From assembly GCA_951640195.1 (NCBI GenBank), contig OX621168.1, forward strand, positions 1,612,001 to 1,676,000: a DNA stretch of 64,000 nt, read 5' to 3'. Position 1 is the stretch's first letter, and the number at the start of each line of letters is the position of its first letter. Positions 35,966 to 47,063 of this stretch are shown piece by piece. The translations under genes were made by a program, and so were the position numbers. A model generated the notes under the pieces. It was not told the DNA's origin, ran no database searches, and saw only the letters and a list, made by a program, of their open reading frames with translations. Source of the stretch: Porpolomopsis calyptriformis. Lineage: Eukaryota > Basidiomycota > Agaricomycetes > Agaricales > Hygrophoraceae.

Positions 35966-38102
35966 CTACTGACTAGATTGTCTTGGTATAATGAGTTGGC
36001 CAGCTTTTATGGCCGCGACATCCTCTGCTGCATATTGCATGATGAGCATGACTATACCAATCGGAACACCTAACCACTCCTGCATGTCCTTTAGGGTAAA
36101 ATAGTCTAGTGTGAGTTGGGTGATGCGCACGAAACCTTTATCCTTCAGCAAGTGCCCATATTGAGCAAAATTGATGTCATCCTGGTTCCGGCCGCTGTGT
36201 CCATCAAGGTAGCAGCACCAGGAAATAATGTCCGGAATGTCTATCGCATGCATACTTTGATGTTGTGGAAGAGGCAGCGTGGGAGGTTGATATGGGGGGT
36301 AATAGTAAGGGAATGGATTCTGGGGAATAATGGGGGGTGCATGCTGACAGTTCAGACTCGGGCCCACGCATCTGTGCTGAGAGCCGCAGGTAGGATCAAG
36401 TGCCGTCTGATTATTTGGCATTCGTGCATGCTGCCAAGCATTGTGGAGGTACAGATTGACAGGTTTGGTATCGATGGTAGTACGCTTCTCACACTAAATA
36501 CGTTGTGAGTGACTACCAATGAAGTTTTGCATGAAAACTTACAATTTCGACTGCCCAGAAACCAAGGTTACTGTGTGTGAGTGCGTAACAGATACCGCTT
36601 GATTGCCAGCAATATGTGTCTTGTCCGCCTTTTGAGTGAGCTTCACATTTCCAACGTTTCTGTAATTCCGCAATCGCAGCGAGTCTATCATTGCGACCAG
36701 TGTCTGCTTGCTCATCTAACATATCAGTGTCAGCAGCATTCGAAGATTTACTCTGCAAGAAATGCTGTGAACAAGTGATAATACAAGTAGATAGTATGTA
36801 CCTTTTTGCTAGTAGTTTTGCTGGAATTTGTCGGCAGGGAGCGCGTTACACTCTCGTCAGCACCATCTTCAAAAATAATGGTGATAGGTTTCAGTATACG
36901 AGTTGAGACCTTCCCATTAGCAAGCCTTTGTGGTACAACCAGGGACCGCATGCGTTCCTTGAAGATTTTGAACTCGTCTTCAGTTTGGATTGAGGTCGCG
37001 CTAGCCTTTGGCTTGTCATTTTCAAGGCGATACCATAGTTGGAGGAGTCCAGGGAAGCAGCGCAGCTTCTCGGCAACCAGTATGCGAAGGCCAGTAAACT
37101 GAATTGAAGACGAGATGGAGAACGGGAGATTGCTCCCATCACGATCTTTTACAGCAGCGGCAATAGTGAAATCTGAATGAAATATATTATTCTAGTAGTT
37201 CTTGGGAGTAAGAATTGGTAACGCACCACAGGTAGAAGGGTCGTGAAACCCGCTGTCACTTCCCTTCGAGTTTGAAGGCTTGGGTCCAGGCTTCTTCCTG
37301 GTTTGATGCGTGAACACTAGCTTGGGGATTGCCTGTGATTGCCAGGGAAACTCGTCCTCATCAAAGTCCAACAATTCACCTTCCTCATTCATGCTACTTG
37401 TGCCTATACTATCTTCATCCTCACCAGACTCAGATACGAACTCCGTGTCTTTGCTGCGAGATTTTTTTGATGCTTTCGTGGATACAAATTCCGTGAATGA
37501 TGTGACCATCTCTTCAGGGAGGTCTTCATCTTCGTCGTCTTCCGTGATGGCTGGTAAGTGGGTGACTGTCAACTGGGATGGTGCACTTCTGGCCGCTGAG
37601 ATATCATCTTCACACAGCAGGGAAGCTTGGGACTTTGGTTGGACAGATCCAGAAGCGCAATGACTATTCAATCGACTGCATTTTCTCGGAGCGGTGGTGG
37701 ATCGCTGATGAGTAGGCTTAGGCTGTGGTTCTTCTGGAGGAGTCTCTGGAATAGTGTCAACCGTTTTAGAGGGTAATACGGTCTCGCTGCCAAGTCAGCG
37801 ACTACTCCTCATTCTTGGTTGGATCAGGTTCTGTGCAGGCACGCAAGATTCTTCAAGTCCAGTGGCAATACATTTTTGACACCCTGCTGTCTCATTCGTG
37901 TATTCGCACTTGATTTTCCGACGCTTGCAGCGGGTGCAGGCACCTTTATTAGGCTGGTGCACAGGCGGGGTTGGTTGGCTAGTATCAGAGGCACCTGAGG
38001 AAGAAGGCGGTTGAAATTAGATATAAGTCATTGATATAAAATTTAGCACTCACCTGCGCACTCCTTAGGTGCTTTCTTGCGTTTTCTGCCTCTGCTAATC
38101 AT
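35966..38102 (-). pseudogene. Zn2Cys6 protein gene with SAM-like tail, transposon cargo, in-frame stop
   Basis: The first exon starts at 38,102 with a basic, AT-hook-like MISRGRKRKKAP. Exon 2 has a complete Zn(II)2Cys6 cluster: CTRC, six residues, Cys, eight residues, CQKC, eight residues, Cys (37,935 to about 37,840). An in-frame TGA at 37,795-37,797 then interrupts the frame; I found no splice solution that removes it and keeps the cluster. Beyond the stop the frame stays open through an acidic region (DEDEDLPEEMV, SGEDEDS) and further exons with FKERMRSLVVPQRLANGK and FEDGADESVTRSLP. The last exon is Pro/Tyr-rich (PFPYYYPPYQPP) and ends in a helical, perhaps SAM-like, domain (LTLDYFTLKDMQEWLGVPI). 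It is either a recently disabled gene, or one translated as a short form or by readthrough. Confidence 0.55.
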
Positions 38103-38204
38103 TGATTCAATATGCTTTCAGGTGATCAGATAATGAGGAGGCAGGAAAAAAAAAGGGTCACGTTGTGCTATTCGGCTAACGATACATCATCTGTTGCGTA
38201 CATA

Positions 38205-39393
38205 TCATACATAGCTGCAATGATAATACCAGCCATGGATATCATCAAGGGAGATTGAATACAGAGCTTTGAGGAGACAATAACAGATATCTTTGTTGCC
38301 CATTTGAGTCATTGCCATTCGAATATAGTCTCCTTCGCGGCGAAGATGATACTTCATACTCGAAAATGCAAGTTCAATCGGATTGAAGTCGGGTGAGTAA
38401 GGTGGTAAGAATTCACAGCGTGCACCCCTAGAACTTTATCAGTATATGCTAGGGGTGAAATTTTGAATACGCACTTGGCTCGGATCAAATCCTGGATCTC
38501 GGGGTGCTTATGGATGCGGCAGTTGTCTATGACGACAACAGAGTTGGCGCTAGGGTATGGTTGCATGTTGTCAAGCAGGCCTTGAATGAATTGCGTGAAT
38601 GTATATGCGTTGAATGATCCCTCAACGATTTCGCAGTGCAGAATTCCACTATCTAAGGATATCGCTGGGAGGACCGAGAAGCTAGAATGGTATTAGTATC
38701 CGCAATCAGTGAATTCTATGAAATGATATAACACACTGTCTCCCATGTACAAAAAATGCTTTGCATTGCGCTTGCGTGCCTCGAATTGACCAGGCGCGTC
38801 CACGATACGTAGTCCTGCAGTCAACCGAGCTTTCGTCCACAAAAACCAACTGATCAGCACGATATTGACTGATCCTGTCAAGATAGTCAAGCCGTTTTTC
38901 AGCTGAGCGTTCAGCTGCACGTCGTGTCATCTGTGGAGAACAAAGATCAGTGATCGGGATGGATTACATAGAATATAACAAAATTTACTGGCCTTCTTGA
39001 GAGTGAACCCTCCCTGGTGAAGCACCCGCCATACCGTTGAACAAGAGACCACCTTGCCGCAAGCAGCGGCCAGCATTTCCTGAAGTTCATCCAAGTACAA
39101 ATCTGGGGTCTGCTTTATAGATCCTAAGAGAAACTAGACAACAAATAGTAAGCGAAATGGTAAAGAACACATTTGCATACCTCTGTGTCCATATCGCGTA
39201 GATATTTGCGCCTCCTCTTGCACACTTCTTCCTTGTGATCGATTGTACCATGTACCTTGAAGAAATGGAGTATGCGTTCAACTGTGCGCTGCGAGATTCC
39301 TGTATATATGGCGATATCTTCTGGTTTGAGTAACGAGGACAGTCGGATAATGATCCAGTGGACTGCGGCAGGAATCCTGCTCCCTTTCGTCAT
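38205..39393 (-). CDS. DDE_3 (Tc1/mariner-type) transposase
   Basis: Cuts and joins the ends of the surrounding element. The ATG at 39,393 (MTKGSRIPAAVHW) is the first in a frame that begins inside the right terminal repeat. An N-terminal helix-turn-helix region (LKPEDIAIYTGISQRTVERI) and LYLDELQEMLA precede the catalytic core. Catalytic residues are VFVDESS (first Asp), VVVIDNCRIH (second Asp) and, 34 residues on, NPIE (Glu), so DD34E; PPYSPDFNP is the usual lead-in. Introns at about 39,180-39,135, 38,995-38,937, 38,745-38,685 and 38,475-38,430 splice in frame, and no stop breaks the frame. About 320 residues. It could be active. Confidence 0.83.
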
Positions 39394-39641
39394 GGTTGTT
39401 GTTGAAAAGCGGCGAGTTACGCTCAAACGGAGGTTATGTCGCTACTATCAAAAATTGAAATTTTTATTTTACATTTTTTTGGCCTCGGTCTATGACTACT
39501 TCATGCTACTAATTCATAGGATCATAACGGTATACTACCGAAGGCGAGACGTTGAGTTTTCGGCGAGTTATGGCCTTTTCTTTATCTAATTGCCGTTTTG
39601 GGACGTTTTTCGCGCTCCGCCAACTTACCTGAAAAAGACAG
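39338..39641 (-). repeat. Right 304-bp terminal inverted repeat
   Basis: Carries the outer end CTGTCTTTTTCAGG (read inward) and the start codon of the transposase. It is the functional counterpart of the left repeat at 34,285-34,588; a flanking TA lies at 39,642-39,643. Confidence 0.88.
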
Positions 39642-39643
39642 TA

Positions 39644-39974
39644 AAACCCGGCTACAAGTGGATTCGGGAAATTTACACCGTTGTCTTAGGTACGAACGGT
39701 GGTATCACCTGCATGTCTGAGACTGTCGACCGTGCCGTGACAGTTTGATTAACGAGCCGGAAGGCAAGTCCGGTCCACTGCGGTTGATTGACGCCTATAG
39801 GTTATGCAATGACAAAAAAATGGGTACAGGGTGGTAAAAAGGATTTCTTGAATGGTTGCAAGGGTAGGATGAGAAGTAAGATTCAGGACGAATGGCGATC
39901 ACTCATGCATGAACAGTGACCGGGTGCCAGGTTCCCAGTCAGGGTAACAGACGATTGGTCGGTCAGGAAGACAC
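39644..39974. other. Upstream region of the NLR gene
   Basis: Non-coding; the transposon's right border abuts it. No TATA box or repeat stands out. Confidence 0.35.
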
Positions 39975-42845
39975 ATGGACGCTTATCACGCTTATCTCTT
40001 CCACTCCACCATCATCGTCATGGCAAGCGGTTCGTCGGGTACTACCGTTAACGCAAATATTCACGGTACAGTCAATTTGGTTGGACATGATCAAATCAAT
40101 CAGCACTTCCATTTTGCACCAGGTAACTCGACCTTCCAATGTGATCCAGATGGCGGACAACTCGCTTTTTGTGCTTGCCCAAGGCAAATGTTTTGCAGGA
40201 GATGTCGATTGCCAATCTGCTTCGCATATAGAAACACAACAATATCCATTCTAACTTTATCGTACCTTCTAGAAAATACCAACCGTCAACCAGGATTACC
40301 GCGACGGATTAACGATGCTCCTATCGACCGTCTCTCAGTAAATTTCACCGGAAGAGGGAAAGAATTCGAGTTGTTAAAGGAAGCATTGAATAAGCGCCTG
40401 AGCAATCTCCCAAGTCGTTGCGCAATATATGGCATGCCGGGCGTTGGAAAGACACAGTTGCTTCTGCAGTACGCTAAAGTGGCCTTCGACAATGACTGGT
40501 ACTCTCATATATTCTGGTCATCGGCTACGACCATCGACAAGCTGTACCAAGGATTCGCCAAGATTCTCGATCTCGTCGATGATCGCGGTCGGTTCCTTCA
40601 AGAGCAAAGCGCAAAACTAACCTCGGCCAGGCTATGGTTAGAAGGATCGCACGGAGATGACAATATCAATTGGCTTCTCATCGTTGACAATGTTCACCGG
40701 GACACAGTAGATTTTCTTCGCTCGAATCTGCCCCGCGGAAAGACCAAAGGGAACATTCTGTTCACGACGCGGACAGCTGGGCTTGCTGAGGCATTAGCGA
40801 ATGCAGCGGGAATACGGTATCCGGTAATCAAACTTGAGACGCTGAGCGTGAAAGAGGGAACAAACCTTCTCGTCGACGGTGCAGGTATCGTTTCGGGTAC
40901 TGCAACACCATCTTTGTTAAGCGAAGCCGAAGAATTAGTGAAATGCGTCGGTCGTTTGCCTCTTGCTGTCGTCCACGCAGCATCATTCATGAAAGAAACG
41001 GGGATCTCCCTTGGCAACACGCTCAAGCTGTATAACAGCGAACACAAATTAGAAGTACGTTTATCTTTGCCTCTTACATTGAGTACAAGTATTCAAATAC
41101 ACTGACAGGTAATTCAATGGGAGAATGATTTAAATGCGTATGAGGAGCGGTCTGTAGCGGCTACGTTTACCCATCATTTGAACCAATTGAATGAAGAATC
41201 TCGGGATATCAGCAACCTCCTGAAAGTTCTCTCGTTCTTTGACCCTGAAAGTATACCTGTGGAGATGGTTGTTCAAGGGGCCCGACAACTGTCGCACCCA
41301 CAGGTGAACCAAGGCCCACCTTCCAACCCGCCCATGCCTAATGCTACTCTCTCAAAATCGTCTCGCGCCTTGACGTCCTCTTCACCGTCACCATTGTCAT
41401 TACCGAAACGTACCCCATTTCAAAAGCTGAAGGAATGGAGCAACCATCGTCGACTCAAGGGTCACAGTGAAGGGAGTCAGACAGACGACATCACGCCAAC
41501 GTCTCGGATATATTTCGAAACCCAATCTCTCATTTCTCTCATTCTATCACCTATCGAATTTCCGAAAGCGATACAAAAACTCAGCAACTTATCTCTGGTT
41601 GAACATCGACCGAATATCGGAGATTCCTCGTTGTGGATACATGATTTGGTCCAATTCATGACGCGAGAGTCTGCGAGAACAGAAGAAAGTTACCAAGAGT
41701 GGCTCCAATTATCTGTGTCACTTGCCTGCGGTGCGTTCCAGGATATCGAAGACGTAGACTCACCCCAGTCGTGGCCTGGATGCGAGAAGTTCATGCCACA
41801 CATGCGATCGTTGAACGAAGCATGGGATGATGCGTATGGCATGAATCACGAACTAGTCGACGCCAAGACAACGATGACAATATATCTATTGCGTCGTGGA
41901 CGATACGACGAGGCTGAGGAGTTGTGCAAGCAGGCGCTTGAAGTGAGGAAGAAGTATTTAGGCTCGGATCATTTGAATACGCTCCGCTTGATGCACCGTC
42001 TCGCATTGGTACATGGCTCGCAAGGACGGTACGACGAGGCGGAGTTGCTTAATAAACAGGTGTTGGTGGGCAGGGAGAAGGTTATGGGGGCCAATCACCC
42101 AGACACACTCAACTCGATGCATAATCTTGCAAGGGTGTATGAGTCGCAGGGACGGTACGATGAGGCAGAAGCGCTTTATAAGCAGGCGTTGGCGAGCAAG
42201 GAGAAGGTTATGGGGGTCAACCACCCAGACACGCTCGCTTCGATGAACAATCTTGCATTGGTGTATCAGTCTCAAGGACGGTACGAGGAGGCAGAAGCGC
42301 TTTATAAGCAAGTGTTGGCAGGCAAGGAGAAGGTTATAGGGGCCAATCACCCAGACACGCTCACCTCGATGCACAATCTTGCAATGGTGTATAACTCGCA
42401 AGGACGGTACGATGAGGCAGAAGCGCTTTTTAAGCAGGTGTTAGCAAACTGGGAGAGGGTTATAGGGGCCAATCATCCAGACACGCTCGCCTCGATGCAT
42501 AATCTTGCAAGGGCGTATGAGTCGCAAGGACGTCATGAAGAGGCAGAAGCGCTTTATAAGCAGGTGTTGGCAAGCCAGGAGGAGGTCATAGGGGCCAATC
42601 ACCCAAACACATTCTCCTCAATGAACGATCTCGCATTTGTTTATCAGTCGCAAGAACGGTATGACGAGGCAGCTGCACTTTATAAAGCAGCCTTATCCGG
42701 TCTGGAGAAGTGTCTCGGGCGCAATCACTCACACACAAAGGCGATCGCCCACAATCTCGCCCGTCTTTGTCAGTTACGGGGACAGGGGAATGCAAGCCAA
42801 GATGATGAATCTCTCGCAAGGGGCGAGCTGGGGACCCACTTATGA
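39975..42845 (+). CDS. NLR-like STAND protein: NB-ARC plus tetratricopeptide repeats
   Basis: Intracellular sensor-type protein of the STAND class; fungal relatives act in non-self recognition and programmed cell death. After a short N-terminus (MASGSSGTTVNANIHGT; second Met at 40,020) comes the NB-ARC: FTGRGKEFELL, Walker A GMPGVGKTQLL (40,433), Walker B WLLIVDNVH (40,671), FTTRT and GRLPLAVVHAA (40,950). An intron at about 41,055-41,107 leads to a helical winged-helix-like region (KVLSFFDPESIPVEMV). Seven TPRs follow (from 41,898), each with GRYDEAEALYKQ and NHPDTLASMHNLA motifs. A possible intron at 40,122-40,273 is in frame either way, so the N-terminal exon is uncertain. About 880-940 residues. 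No known effector domain is visible at the N-terminus. Confidence 0.82.
41898..42779 (+). repeat. Seven 126-bp tandem TPR-coding repeats
   Basis: Copies start at 41,898, 42,024, 42,150, 42,276, 42,402, 42,528 and 42,654, each coding for 42 residues. The four central copies are nearly identical in DNA (AAGGACGGTACGA, GGCAGAAGCGCTTT, GGCCAATCACCCAGACACGCT). The regular period and high identity favour copy-number change by unequal crossing-over or slippage. Confidence 0.9.
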
Positions 42846-43877
42846 TGGATTTTATTTGGCAGTTGGCTAATTTTGTTCACTTCTGGGTAGTCACCTTCTT
42901 ACCTTTGATCCGAACGCTCATTATTCTTGTATACCATTGAGACTACACACTTTATCAATAAGCGGACAGATTATAAACCACGTTCTGATTATATACTTCA
43001 ACCTGAGGTAGAAAGCCGTTGGGTTCATTTATCGCGTATGAGCCACCGGAAGCTCAGAACGATGACACATATATAAGGCTGGTGGTGTCTTTTAGCATCC
43101 GTCGAGGCGACTCATATGTATGCCAGGTTGAGATGAATCTCGTTGCCAAAGACCGTTCGAGCAAAAGGTGAGAGTTTTCGAGTGCAACTGTTATTCATTC
43201 TTTACCGTTCAGCTGCTTGAGTACTAGGATTATATGGTCAGCAACGGACATAGATTCTCTTAGCCAAACCTAACCCACCTGCACATTCACTCTGGTGCTT
43301 CGGAATGATTGTGAGATGTATAAGCAGTTCGAATAAACCAATTCCTTTGCCATTTCCAGTGAAGCTCTACATCAGACACATCGAAGGAGCCGTGATGAGT
43401 TGAGCCCAGTCGCGGCAACCGCTCGTGATAGTGATACCAGCTTTCCGAGGCAGTGACAAGGATTTTGGAGCGTGTCGAAAACTCGCCCATGACAATGGGG
43501 GGGAGGGTCTGCCCTGTTGAGCTTTGCTGCGAAGTACTTAGTGAACAACTTGCACCTCCCGAGTGGATCCATAATTGCGACGATGGCTTTGGTAGTTCCG
43601 GGTCTTTGGTCAATTCGCCGGCCAGGTTAAGGGGATTTAAGCGTCCTGTTCGTGAACACACGTAGGACGATCGCGCTCATCTATGAACGATCTCCTATAA
43701 CCGAGGAAAGTTGGTCCGGGGAAAATGACTGAATAATCATTCTGTCATAACGCCTCCGAAACATCCTGCAATCAATGTCATCTTCGCCTTGAATATGCTA
43801 CATGGGCATCTCCAGCCTCGTCAGGATACAGCTGAATATGTTGACATTAGCCTTTACACGCAGGTAAAGGAAAAAGA
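42846..43877. other. Intergenic kilobase between NLR and D-lactate dehydrogenase genes
   Basis: No gene is supported. A minus-strand open frame at 43,287-43,661 (124 codons) is free of stops but shows no family motif; I leave it out. The rest holds the 3' flanks of the two converging genes. Confidence 0.4.
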
Positions 43878-46338
43878 TTATTTCACCTTCCCTGGGTTGA
43901 AAAGGTTATATGGGTCGATAGCTTTCTTGACGGTCCTCATTAGTTCCACGGTGCCTTCACCTAATTCTTCTGTCAGATATTTCTTTTTCCCAATGCCGAT
44001 TCCGTGTTCACCCGAGCCTGGCGTGGTAGACCTTGAGAGACACCTTACAGAACTTTATCCGTAGGACTCACACGTTCCATCTAACGCGATCGCGCGAAGA
44101 ACTAGCCGATGAGAAGCTTCGCTTGCTAATTCCAATTCTTCGTCATTCGTGAAGAGAAGCAGAGCATGGAAGTTTCCTATAGAAAGCCGTACAACGAGTC
44201 AGTGAAAAATATTGAGATAATACAGGAGAGAAAAGTGCACCGTCTCCTACGTGTCCCACGATAGTAGACTTGATTCCGCGACTTGCGAGATCCTTCTTAG
44301 TTTCATAAACAAGTTGGGGGAGGCGTGACACAGGTACACTAAATCAATCGCCAGGCAAAAGACAATTAGATTTATCTAATTGCTCACTACCCAGGTTCAA
44401 CAACGCACCATACGTCCGTTATCAGCCCTTGAGAATTAGGGTGTGAGGACAGAGACGCCGTCAGTGCATACTTGCGATTCTGCCAAATATGATCAGCCTC
44501 TTCATCTGTGGTCGCGAATTCGAATCTATCGCTGCCGTGCTTTTTGACAAGGGTCTTGACCACGTCAAAAGTTCGTTTGATAGAGTCTGTGTCACCCTGG
44601 ATTTTGAGGAAGAGGGTGTCCTTAACAGGATGCGGTTTGTCTACGATGCCGGCAGTATTAATAGCACTTATCACTTTCTACACGTTCAAATCTGTTGCAG
44701 CAGGATAGGGTTCGATCTTACTCACTGTTGTCGTCTACTAATTCTACGCATTCTGTGACGTGGAGAAGGAGCATGAGGAGACGAAATTGCTCGTATCCAT
44801 GTTACTCACGGATATGAGGACCATGTGGAGTATTCAGAATTTCTTGCACCGCGCTTACAGCATGCTGGACGCTGGGAAATTGGGCCATAGCTACTTTTGT
44901 AGGAACCACAGGAGCCAGCCGTAGCGTCGCTGCAAGAAACACCCTTGATGAGTGAGCTACGGTACGCAATGGAAAATGAGGATATCACCTTCTGTTACAA
45001 TACCAAGCGTTCCTTCTGCACCGATAAACAACTTTGTTGTATCAAAGCCAGTAGATGATTTTCTCGCTCTCTGGCGAGTTTTGATGACCTTGCCTGAGGG
45101 CAGCACAGCCGTCTGCAGCATCAGAAAAAGAAAAGGTCAGTAAGGTACTCCCCTCATTGAACACGAAATTATCACGAACCACATTAAGGAACCACTCGCC
45201 TTTCGCGGTGCCGTATTTTACCGCGTTTGCTATGATAGAAAGACAACGTCAAGATTCTTTCCTGCAGCATCTCCACTGGCTTACTGCCTGAGCAACCGGT
45301 CCCTATCATGCCACCAATAGTCTGAGTAGTTTGGGATCGGTTTCAGACCTTTCGGTGTGAAGAAATATATGAGCTTACAGCACCAGGCCCTGGATCTAGC
45401 TGAATGTTATACATTGCGATTATTGAAATGTTTTGATATTGCAAGGTATTTACTCACGGGAAAGAAAAAGGGAATACCTTTGTCTTTCAGGATCTGGTTA
45501 ATGTCTTCCCAGCGTGCACCTGCCTGGCATCTTAAATCTCCATCCTTCTCTATAATTAGCAAGTAGCAGAGTAAGATTCCGAAATGGGAAGTTGCACAAT
45601 GCCTTACCATTGATCTCGAGGATTTTATCCATGCCAGACATGTCCAAGCATATGCTACCTGAGTGATGCTGTGTAGATTTAAAGGTAAATATGGCTACCG
45701 CCGGTGGAGAATAACAAGCCAGATCTTACCCCGAAGAAATGGCCCTCCAGGCTCGTTGCCCCTGAGTATGGGATGATCGGGACTTTGTACTTCCGCGAGA
45801 TGTCGACGATCCGAACGACATCTTCGGTCGTCTCTGGACGAACTATCACAGAGTGCGGGGTGGTTACGTGGTAAGAATTTGCGGAGGAGCCGTACGACTT
45901 CAAGCACTCTGGATCCAATTCCACACTCTGTGGTTTGGGAAACGCTACCCGCAACGCCTCGATTGCGGCTTGGACTTCTTTCTTGGACCCATATTTCGTG
46001 TTGGTCAAGTCGGAGTCATAAAAATTGCCCGATTGTTGTGTCTGGCGGGTGGGGGGGATGTGAGCAATTTATGGCAGTCTGATCGTGATCGGGCTCACCT
46101 GAGGCGACTGGTACCTTTCGAGGGCGTAAGCAGTCAAGGAGAAACTGGCCACACCGACAAGAGATATCAAAGCCACGCGTGAGAGCAGTTGGTTTCGTGA
46201 GCCTGCCCCAGCAGAAAGATGATACGTCCGGCGGAAGGAAATTTGCTTTCCGGACATGGAATAATCAATCGCATATGCATACGTACGAAAACCCAGCGAC
46301 GATGTAGCTAGCTTCCGGGATATCGATGGGCAGATCAT
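43878..46338 (-). CDS. DLD: Mitochondrial D-lactate dehydrogenase (cytochrome)
   Basis: FAD enzyme that oxidises D-lactate to pyruvate and passes electrons to cytochrome c, at the mitochondrial inner membrane. The N-terminus ([16 protein letters not shown], many Arg/Ser) looks like a mitochondrial presequence and is followed by a hydrophobic anchor ([19 protein letters not shown]). The FAD-binding half has [52 protein letters not shown] and [20 protein letters not shown] across short exons, then [15 protein letters not shown]. The C-terminal half has [41 protein letters not shown] and [14 protein letters not shown], ending [12 protein letters not shown]. About 12 introns. All signature motifs are present. 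It is divergent from the small gene at 46,435, 96 bp apart. Confidence 0.88.
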
Positions 46339-46434
46339 TCGCTGTCATATAAAGCATGTCGTAAGAGTCACGTGAACAAACGCGTTCTCTCTTTGGCTCA
46401 AACCCCCACTGCAGCTGGTACTGGCCTCGGGTTA

Positions 46435-46917
46435 ATGGCTGATCGATTTACGGTCATCTTTGCACTTATCCTCCTCATCGTTCTATCACACAACTTACTC
46501 TATCCTTCCATCCCAACTTCCCACTCATCCCTCCAAAAAGTACGTATCCAAGGGCGGTGGAAGACTGTCCGTGCGTCACTTGGACTTTCTCTAGTCGCCG
46601 ATCACGTCCGTCTCCCTTCTAACCCCTCGGCCGTTGTGGAGCAACCGCGACACTCTCGCTTCGACCTGAAACGTAAACGTGCTCTAGAGGAATCTGAATC
46701 GCATCATACACCCCTATACTTTTCACTGGGGGCGTTGGATACCCCAAGCCTTACAACATACCAACTCTCGGAAGCCTTCCGTGCCATCGCCTTGGCCGAG
46801 AAGGAGAACGCCGCAGAGGCGAGACAACGTGCGCAGAAACAAGGTCGAAAAACTCAACGACGCCCATCCAGTTGGACGGTGAAGGGCCAGCAAAGAGATC
46901 TATCTTGGAACCGATAA
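46435..46917 (+). CDS. Small hypothetical membrane-anchored protein
   Basis: Unrecognised 160-residue protein. The ATG at 46,435 is the first in frame. A hydrophobic N-terminal segment (FTVIFALILLIVLSHNLL) may be a signal anchor. The rest is soluble, with a basic patch (RFDLKRKRALEE) and a charged, helical C-terminus (ALAEKENAAEARQRAQKQ). It shares a short divergent promoter region with the D-lactate dehydrogenase gene. No intron is needed. It may be a real small membrane protein, but support is limited to frame length and layout. Confidence 0.5.
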   Translation: MADRFTVIFALILLIVLSHNLLYPSIPTSHSSLQKVRIQGRWKTVRASLGLSLVADHVRLPSNPSAVVEQPRHSRFDLKRKRALEESESHHTPLYFSLGALDTPSLTTYQLSEAFRAIALAEKENAAEARQRAQKQGRKTQRRPSSWTVKGQQRDLSWNR

Positions 46918-47063
46918 TCCAACACTCACAGTAGCCGTCACTAGTCATTGTATACCACAACCATGGACACCATATAGCTATATTCGTTGCAATTATGAAT
47001 GTATGTCCAAGTCCATTTGATTGTGACCTCATGAACTTTCATAGAGATAACGGTCTATCGTCC

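Larger units (their letters stand above)
34285..39641. mobile_element. 5.36-kb Tc1/mariner-like transposon with cargo genes
   Basis: Bounded by two 304-bp terminal inverted repeats starting CTGTCTTTTTCAGG, and flanked on each side by a TA dinucleotide (34,283-34,284 and 39,642-39,643), the target-site mark of Tc1/mariner elements. It holds a DD34E transposase gene on the minus strand next to the right end. Between that gene and the left end lie a broken IWS1 copy and a Zn2Cys6 gene. TIR identity of at least about 99% and an unbroken transposase frame suggest a recent insertion. The insertion site lies between the Not4 stop and the NLR promoter, so neither coding region is hit. Confidence 0.85.

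Noticed and set aside
41898..42779. Regular 126-bp repeats considered as a CRISPR or satellite array
   Set aside because: The period equals three times 42 residues and the frame encodes clear TPR motifs; there are no spacers.
43287..43661. Minus-strand open frame of 124 codons between the NLR and D-lactate dehydrogenase genes
   Set aside because: It has no motif, signal peptide or convincing splice partners; only length supports it.
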